Positions 58,186 through 64,000 of a stretch of DNA of 64,000 nt are shown here, in pieces (position 1 is the stretch's first letter; every line of letters starts with the position of its first letter). This DNA is from Garcia nutans (Eukaryota > Streptophyta > Magnoliopsida > Malpighiales > Euphorbiaceae). The translations under genes and the position numbers were made by a program. The stretch is from NCBI GenBank assembly GCA_947685225.1, contig CANTUV010000031.1, positions 72,645,001 to 72,709,000 of the forward strand. The letters run 5' to 3'. The notes below the pieces were generated by a model. The model was not told the DNA's origin. It saw only the letters and a list, made by a program, of their open reading frames with translations, and did no database searches.

Positions 58186-59205
58186 AAGCCCCTCATGGTG
58201 ATATTTGGACCTGACAAGCCTAGACCAGACAGATTTGCCCTCTTGGTATCTCCACCAAAGTTTGAGCGAATAAGATTCCTGTAAGGTTTTTAAAGACCGT
58301 AATCCAAGACCACCCTCCTCATAGGGATGACATATTTTTTTGTAATTGACCCAATGGTATTTGCTCTTCTGTATGTCCGAAGACTAGAAAAAATCCGCAA
58401 ATTTTCTTTCCAAAATGGAAATGATGCTCTTAGGAAGAGTCATGGCTCCTAATGTGTGAATCAGAATTGAGCTCAATACATGCTTTATTAGCAGTAGTCT
58501 ACCACCAGTCGACAAGAATTTCTTTGTCCATCCACACAGTTTAGCATCTATTTTATCAAGAAGATGAGCACAATATTGGGATCGGTTAATACCTGTATAG
58601 ATAGGAGCTCCAAGGTATTGGAATGGAAAATCTTTACATGGAATAGAAAGGACTGATCGCATTTTGTCTTTAAAAGCTAACGAACATTTTGAGGAGCAGT
58701 AAAATGAGCTTTTTTCCAAATTAACCAGCTGGCCTGATGATTTCTGATAATCCTGTAAAAGACTCATAAAACGCTTAGCACTTTTAACATCTCCATTAAT
58801 AAAAGTTAACAGATCATCCGCAAAGGCTAAGTGGGAGATGATATCACATCCTCTTGCAGTCTTATAAGGCGTAATAGCTCTATCTGAGATCAGAGCTTTG
58901 ATTCTTCTCAAAAACCCCTCAGAAGCTAGGATAAAAAGAAGAGGAGACAAAGGATCTCCCTGTTTGACCCCCCCAAGTAGGACTAAAGGAACCGAAGCTG
59001 ACCCCATTGATAAGCACAGAAAATTTAGTAGCTTTCAAGTGAGAGACAATTAAATCCACAAATTTACGTGAGAAACCGAACTTCAACAAAATGTCTTCCA
59101 GATAATCCCATGAGACCCTATCAAAAGCTTTTGCCATGTCTAACTTTATGGCGATGTTATGTCCTCTTGTCTTTCTATCAATGTCATGGATGAGCTCATT
59201 CGCTA
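58186..59205 (-). pseudogene. LINE D ORF2: reverse transcriptase palm and thumb
   Basis: MAKAFDRVSWDYLEDILLKF (59137), GVKQGDPLSPLLFILASEGF (58975) and HLAFADDLLTFINGDVKSAK (about 58830) give catalytic motifs in good order. The frame changes inside a run of seven C (plus strand about 58968-58974), where one base more or less would join the two pieces. The thumb includes FPFQYLGAPIYTGINRSQY. Confidence 0.83.
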
Positions 59206-60185
59206 TTAAGATTTGATCATGAATCGACCTGTCCCTGAGAAACCGGCTTGTTCTGGGGAAATAAGCATAGGCAGTATGAAGGACAAACGATTAGCAATAA
59301 TTCTTGTACAAACTTTACTAATAAAGGTTGCTAAGCATATGGGTCGGAATTGACCAAATGTGTTTGGATTCTCAACTTTAGGAATGAGAATGATGGTAGC
59401 TTTTCCAAATTCCTTTGGAATGGGAACTCCCAGAAAGAATTCCTTGACCGCACTGCATACATCCCAATGAATGATATTAGGGCCTGCAGCACTATGAGGG
59501 TCTAACTGCCAAACCGCTTGCTTTATCTCAGTATCAGTTGGAACAGCCTCCAACATTTGGATTTGCACTGGAGAAACAAGAGTCGGGATGAAGTCTATCA
59601 ACAAGTTAGCATCATCACTTACTTCCACTGCAAATAAATTCCGGAAAAAGTTAACTGCCTCTCTGCCAATCTGTTCTTGGTCTTGAATCCAAATCCCATC
59701 AGAATTTTTTATAGAAGATATACGTTGAAACTTTCTTCTAACTCGCACTATGTTGTGGAAAAAAGAAGTATTAGCATCGCCATCCTGAAGCCATTTGATA
59801 TTAGCCTTTTGTTTCCAGAACATCTCTGCCTGTTTATGACGCTTGATTAACGAAGCTTCCTTACGTTGCCAGTCCGATCTGGTGGATGCCGAAGGATTCA
59901 ATAAGAATGATGCTTCCGCCTCAGCTGACTCCTTTTCCAGACGTTGAATTTCAGAGAAAACATTGCCAAAATGTTGCTTATTCCAAGTCTGAATTGCTTT
60001 ACGCAGAGAATCAAGTTTTGCAAAGAAACCATATATACCGCCCCCATAAAATTCTTTATTCCAGCTGTCCTTTACCATCGGCAAAAACCCATCATTAGAA
60101 AGCCACATATGAAGGAAACGAAAAAGTTTGGGTCGTGTTTGGGCTTTATTTTCACAAGCTAGCAGCAATGGTGAGAACTGGAGAG

Positions 60186-60190
<5 letters not shown>
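59206..60190 (-). pseudogene. LINE D ORF2: linker and RT fingers
   Basis: An uninterrupted 320-codon stretch: WLSNDGFLPMVKDSWNKEFY, KQAEMFWKQKANIKWLQDGD, ANTSFFHNIVRVRRKFQRIS, ATIILIPKVENPNTFGQFRP. It slips frame near 59240, just before the RDRSIHDQILIANELIHDID block. It begins about 20 bp inside the 5' truncation point. Confidence 0.83.

Positions 60191-60221
<31 letters not shown>
60188..60221. repeat. (TA)n tract between LINE D and SAUR
   Basis: 34 bp of TA repeats with one C. It ends TATATAACTAG about 65-70 bp before the SAUR start codon, so it may serve as the TATA region of that gene. Confidence 0.6.
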
Positions 60222-60289
60222 ACTAGTCTCACTTCCATTTCCTTCAACACATTCCAATTTCTCTCTAAACCTTCCTAAATCAAGAAAGC

Positions 60290-60598
60290 ATGATCAGTCC
60301 CAAGAAACTTATCAAAATGGCCAGAAAGTGGCAGAGAATAGCTGCCCTAAAAAGGAAAACAATCTCATTTCCAATCAGCAGAAGCAACAACTTGTCCCAA
60401 ATAGCAGAAAAGGGTCATTTTGTTGTCTACACGGCTAATAAAAAACGCATCGCATTTCCTATGTTGTATCTTAACAACTATGTTTTTGGACAACTTTTGG
60501 CTATGTCTGAAGAAGAGTTTGGCTTGCCTGGGAATGGCCCTATTACATTAACATGTGATGGTGCTTTCATGGAATATGTAGTTCTCTTTATCAAATGA
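60290..60598 (+). CDS. SAUR-family auxin-responsive protein
   Basis: Intact, intronless frame of 102 codons, the usual SAUR length. The N-terminus is basic (MISPKKLIKMARKWQRIA, residues 1-18). The SAUR core spans about residues 42-101: KGHFVVYTANKKRIAFPMLY, FGQLLAMSEEEFGLPGNGPI and EYVVLFIK. This type resembles the SAUR61-68 group of Arabidopsis. Family members are small, fast-turnover proteins that inhibit PP2C.D phosphatases, keep plasma-membrane H+-ATPases active and promote cell expansion after auxin. The ATG at 60290 is chosen because MISPKKL is the group's usual start; the Met at codon 10 is a less likely alternative. LINE D ends about 100 bp upstream, so much of the usual promoter is LINE DNA. 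The only gene here that looks functional. Confidence 0.93.
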   Translation: MISPKKLIKMARKWQRIAALKRKTISFPISRSNNLSQIAEKGHFVVYTANKKRIAFPMLYLNNYVFGQLLAMSEEEFGLPGNGPITLTCDGAFMEYVVLFIK

Positions 60599-61135
60599 CA
60601 AATAGATAGAGAAACGGAAGAAGCTTTACTAATGTCTATTAATGCTAGTAATAGATGCTTCTTGTCTTCTTGGCGTTGTCAAGAATTTAGCAGTCAGCTG
60701 TTATTAGTATGTATGTAATTTCTGAATTAATTTAATTATCTCACCAATTTTGTAAATCATCATCTTTCAATTGAGCTTAATAGACTGATTTAGAGGATTC
60801 ACTGGTTTTCTTCTTTGGTTATTATGTTTTTTTAGTATTAATTAAAATTTCATATTCGATTTTATTAAGAAATACTTCTATTTTTTTTATAAAAAAAAAC
60901 ACAAATCCATTCATAGAACAAACATAAAAAATAGTGCAAATTAAGCTAGAATATGATTATGTGTTGTAATGGTTATGATTACGAGAATATAATGGCAAGT
61001 TGGCAACCCACGGCGTGCTCAATTGCGACATATACAATATCAATATTGGAAGGGGACAATCCCATATCAGGCAAAAAAGCAGTATACAACTTAAGCCTTA
61101 TCAAACCAAAATGGGTTAGATTATTTTGGCATAGG
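60599..61135. other. SAUR 3' flank
   Basis: AT-rich, no gene seen. A short open stretch from 60953 to 61138 has no recognisable features. Confidence 0.55.
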
Positions 61136-61330
61136 TGAGCCAAAATGAAAAGAGAAGTTCATCGAATACAAACACTTCCATCTTGATGTAAGACTTAGAC
61201 TAGGTCCACCATTTTAGTGGAGGAGCCAAGATAAAAAGAAAAAGCTCATTGAACGCAAGCCTATCGAGTATAAGCACACTCCTTTTGATGAAGACTTCAA
61301 TTGGGCCCATAGTTCCAACAATATTGCGGC
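61136..61330 (+). repeat. degenerate ~86-bp duplication
   Basis: GAGCCAAAATGAAAAGAGAA at 61138 and GAGCCAAGATAAAAAGAAAA at 61223 begin two similar segments. Both continue with a TTCATCGAA/CTCATTGAA block, an AAGCAC/AAACAC block and a TTGATG(A/T)AAGACTT block. Origin unknown. Confidence 0.5.
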
Positions 61331-61543
61331 AAATTTCTTGAAAGAAATTAGCGGAAGGCGTGCCAACTCCACAAAATGTTTATGAAGATTCTAGTTTACC
61401 AAGGAGGTCAATTTGGCAAATCACATGATTTTTCTTTCAATACAGAAAAAACACAGGATAATTACCAAAATGTGGAAGAAATCCTTTAAAATTATAAAAA
61501 CGTGGGACTTCTCCTAAATATTACAAAAATATGTGAGTCAAAT

Positions 61544-61660
61544 TGCCAAACCGAAAATGTAACTTTCAATTTGGCTGTTTAATTTTTTTTTAATGTTTTA
61601 AACTCATGAAATCGAAACTTAGAGTTTCGGTTCTAATGAAATCTAAACTTGAAGTTTCAG
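61544..61660. repeat. cluster of small hairpins, type 1
   Basis: Three short inverted repeats: GCCAAACCGAAA with TTTCAATTTGGC (61544-61575), CGAAACT-TAG-AGTTTCG (61613-61629, perfect 7-bp stem) and AAACT-TGA-AGTTT (61644-61656). The last two also form a direct repeat of about 31 bp (ATGAAATC...GGTTCTA). Confidence 0.65.
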
Positions 61661-61717
61661 TTCTAATGAAACCAAAACTAAAAATTCCGGATAGATAATT
61701 CAGTACAGTAATTTGTA

Positions 61718-61968
61718 CTATACCGCAAGTGTGAGTTGTGGTTTAGTGCATTTTATTCTTTTTTAAATATTGAACCAAACTGCAACTCTGAGTTGCTGTT
61801 TGGTTCATTTTAATTTTTTTTTAATATTGAACCAAACCGCAACTCTGAGTTGTGATTTGGTTGCTTAAAAAAATTTGAACCAAACTGTAACTTATAGTTG
61901 CAGTTTGGTTCAATACTTAAAAAAATAAAATACATCAAATCGCAAGTCTGACTTGTGGTTTAGTTCAA
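61718..61968. repeat. array of five hairpin units, type 2
   Basis: Five similar inverted-repeat units about 36 bp long, spaced about 47-57 bp, at about 61718, 61771, 61828, 61875 and 61933. The best two are TGAACCAAACTGCAACT with AGTTGCTGTTTGGTTCA (61771-61807, 16 of 17 paired, 3-base loop) and TTGAACCAAACTGTAACT with AGTTGCAGTTTGGTTCAA (61875-61913, 17 of 18 paired). The others are degenerate versions. Confidence 0.8.
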
Positions 61969-62000
61969 TATTTAATATATATATATATATAATGCAGTAG

Positions 62001-62018
62001 AGGAGAATATATTCTCCT
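62001..62018. repeat. perfect 18-bp palindrome
   Basis: AGGAGAATATATTCTCCT is its own reverse complement. It follows a (TA)n tract and lies just after the hairpin array. Confidence 0.8.
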
Positions 62019-62100
62019 TTGCTGGCTGAGGCAGTCTTCAGTGTTTAAAAAAAAAATTTACCAACACCATTTCTATTTCTTTTCATCCACCTCTCACCCA

Positions 62101-62220
62101 CATTTTTTATCTTCGTTTTACTCTCACTAACATTTTCTATCTTCGTTTTACTCTCACGAACATTTTCTATCTTCATTTTACTCTCACCCACATTTTCTAT
62201 CTTCATTTTACTTTATACAA
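62101..62220 (+). repeat. 30-bp tandem repeat, four units
   Basis: Units start exactly at 62101, 62131, 62161 and 62191 with CATTTTCTATCTTC(A/G)TTTTA followed by CTCTCACCCA-like sequence. A degenerate fifth unit precedes at about 62071. Confidence 0.9.
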
Positions 62221-64000
62221 AATTTTTCATCTTTCCCTTCTAATTTTCTCAATACAAATTATAAATTCATTTCATCCACAACTAATATGTCTTCTCTACA
62301 AAATATCATCTCTATTGGACTAGGGTAAATACTACATTAACTTTTATATTTTTTTAAATTTTTGCTTAAAATTTTAATTATTTTCGTTACATATTTAACT
62401 TTTTCTATATTTTGCAGAAATTTTAAAGGATAACTTTGGAATATTTTCATCATTTTTTGAGAGTTTGTAGAGGTATTTATGGCATTGATTAATTTTTATA
62501 TTTATTTGTTATGGTTGATATATTATTGGTACATATATAATTTTTTGTGGTGTATTTCAATTTGGGTATGAGTTTTTCAATTTTTTGATAATTTATTTTT
62601 ATTTATTTTTAGGTTTTGGGATGAATTTTAAACAATTGTAGTTCCTAATTTATTAATTGTTAATTTTATTTTAAATTTTTGCTTTTACTTATAATTAAAT
62701 TTTGTTGTTTTTTTTAAAACTTATGATATCCAAATTTATTGAATAAAAAGATATGAATTATTTTTTTATTATGCATGTTACTATTAATATCAAATGGGTG
62801 CTTATATTTTCAATGCAATAAATTTTTTATTTTTTATGCCAAGAAATATTCTGTCATTGGCTTTAGCGTATCATTTACCAATTGCAATTAATTAACAATG
62901 ACAAAGTTATTCGAAAAATTTTGATTGTTGATTCTCTTCTTTTCTTGTTTGCAATGAAAGGTATCAAGCCAACTACAGCGAGAAAAATAATAGAAAATAA
63001 ATTATATATAAATAATAAATAATTGGTGTGTTAATTAGAAAGTAGTTCTGAAAATAATTTTTAAAATTCATAGAATTTCAATAATTATAAAGGAAGTGGA
63101 AGTGAGTAGTTGTAGTTTATAAAAATATTTACTATATGTAACAAATTATTATATACTTAAAAATGCCAATTAAAAATTTATGATTATAAATTTTTTATTT
63201 AGAAAAATAATTAATTCATATTCAAATTTGAATTAAAACTGAAAATGAACATAAAAATAGTTAACAAAGATTAATTGAATAATCTATACTCACAAACCTT
63301 AATTAAAGTTATCATCATTATATCATAATCAAAAAGTTTGCAACAAAAATCCTCCAATTATCTTTTTTTTTTTTTTTGCAGAAGTTGTTAAATTATTTAT
63401 ATATATAATCAAGGAAAAATTATAAATGATGGTGATTTTTATCACCAATAACTTAATTAACTAAACATCAACAGTCACAAAATCTCATGAAACATACATA
63501 ATCAAGAGTCTTTCATAGTTTGGGTTATATATTTATTTTTTGTAAATTTAAATACATATATATATAGAATTTAATTTTAAATGTTAATTTTAATGATTTA
63601 CATATGAGTTAAATGTGTGTATTTTTTAAAGAATATTTTTTTTACATAGGTGCATTTCACCTGATTCAAATACTTTTTGTTTACTCTCTAAATAAAAAAA
63701 AATCTTTAAGTTTATATTAGTTAAAAAATTTAACAAATATTAATTATTATAAAATTTTCCAATTTTTGAATAATGAAATTCATTATTGACTTAGTCCTAA
63801 TTATTTTTATAAAATCAAATAAATTAATATTAAAATTATATTAAATGCAATAAAAAATTTGAAAATAATTAATATCACTATATATTTTGAATATCTTTAT
63901 GATTTAAGTTTTGAGTAAATTTTTTCTTTAATCATTTTGTTCATATAGAAGGGGATAATTCTTTTCTTGGCATAGTTTATTGATATAATCTGTGGACTTG
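62221..64000. other. AT-rich intergenic DNA
   Basis: No gene, element ends or RNA gene recognised. Several homopolymer and (TA)n tracts are present. Confidence 0.55.

Larger units (their letters stand above)
56893..60190 (-). mobile_element. LINE D (L1-type), 5'-truncated, fairly well kept
   Basis: Minus-strand ORF2 from just after the endonuclease (SPLLLACENKAQTRPKLFRF) to the RNase H terminus, with a 3' UTR to about 56893. Only a few slips and stops break the frame, fewer than in LINE A or B. (TA)n tracts touch both ends (56872-56892 and 60188-60221), compatible with insertion into a TA microsatellite. ORF1 and endonuclease are missing. Confidence 0.85.

Noticed and set aside
60616..60710. 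DST-type mRNA instability element in the SAUR 3' UTR
   Set aside because: GGA, ATAGAT and GTA pieces exist, but the spacing is too wide to call the element.
60953..61138. 61-codon open stretch downstream of SAUR
   Set aside because: No domain, no promoter or conserved start context, overlaps the start of a degenerate repeat.
61718..61968. CRISPR-like interpretation of regularly spaced hairpin repeats
   Set aside because: The locus is plant nuclear DNA, spacers are low-complexity and similar to each other, and units are degenerate.

Overview
This is a eudicot-type plant nuclear window: AT-rich, full of LTR retrotransposons and L1-type LINEs, with one gene that looks functional. No species can be named from the sequence. 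The only convincing host gene is an intronless SAUR (small auxin-up RNA) gene at 60290-60598. Nearly everything else is transposable-element DNA at different stages of decay. Layout, left to right: (1) 1-4325, the 3' part of a decayed Ty1/copia element A with its 3' LTR; (2) 4326-7060, a truncated LINE fragment A on the minus strand; (3) 7787-13204, a complete-ended Ty1/copia element B with 490-bp LTRs, target duplication TAATA, PBS and PPT, but a shortened gag and a broken pol; (4) 13205-17365, AT-rich intergenic DNA; (5) 17366-17606, the 3' end of another LINE (C). The core, 18159-55582, is one minus-strand LINE (B) cut into three pieces by two LTR retrotransposons. An Athila-like Ty3/gypsy element (19586-39878, target duplication AATCT) sits in LINE ORF2. 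A long-LTR Ty3/gypsy element of Tekay/Del type (42694-53963, target duplication CTCAT) sits near the end of LINE ORF1. The outer Athila element itself carries a second Athila-like element (21314-29985, target duplication GATCC) inside its gag. All boundaries are supported by exact 5-bp duplications. LTR-LTR divergence counted by eye (outer about 6-7%, inner about 2.2%, Tekay-like about 0.2%) agrees with the nesting order. To the right of the core are a 658-bp hAT-like non-autonomous element (55942-56599, 8-bp duplication), a fairly well-preserved 5'-truncated LINE D (56893-60190), the SAUR gene about 100 bp beyond it, and an intergenic region with unexplained hairpin and tandem repeats (61136-62220). 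How the parts relate: no element here appears autonomous today. Each Ty3/gypsy and copia element has stops or frameshifts, yet several have similar LTRs, so defective copies were probably moved by enzymes from other copies. Main points for a second look: the near-identical LTRs around a badly decayed interior (42694-53963); the inner Athila element that kept gag and protease but lost RT, RNase H and integrase; an in-frame UGA at the same gag-protease position in both Athila elements; a 5S rRNA-like segment inside the Tekay-like element; and the hairpin array near 61.7 kb.
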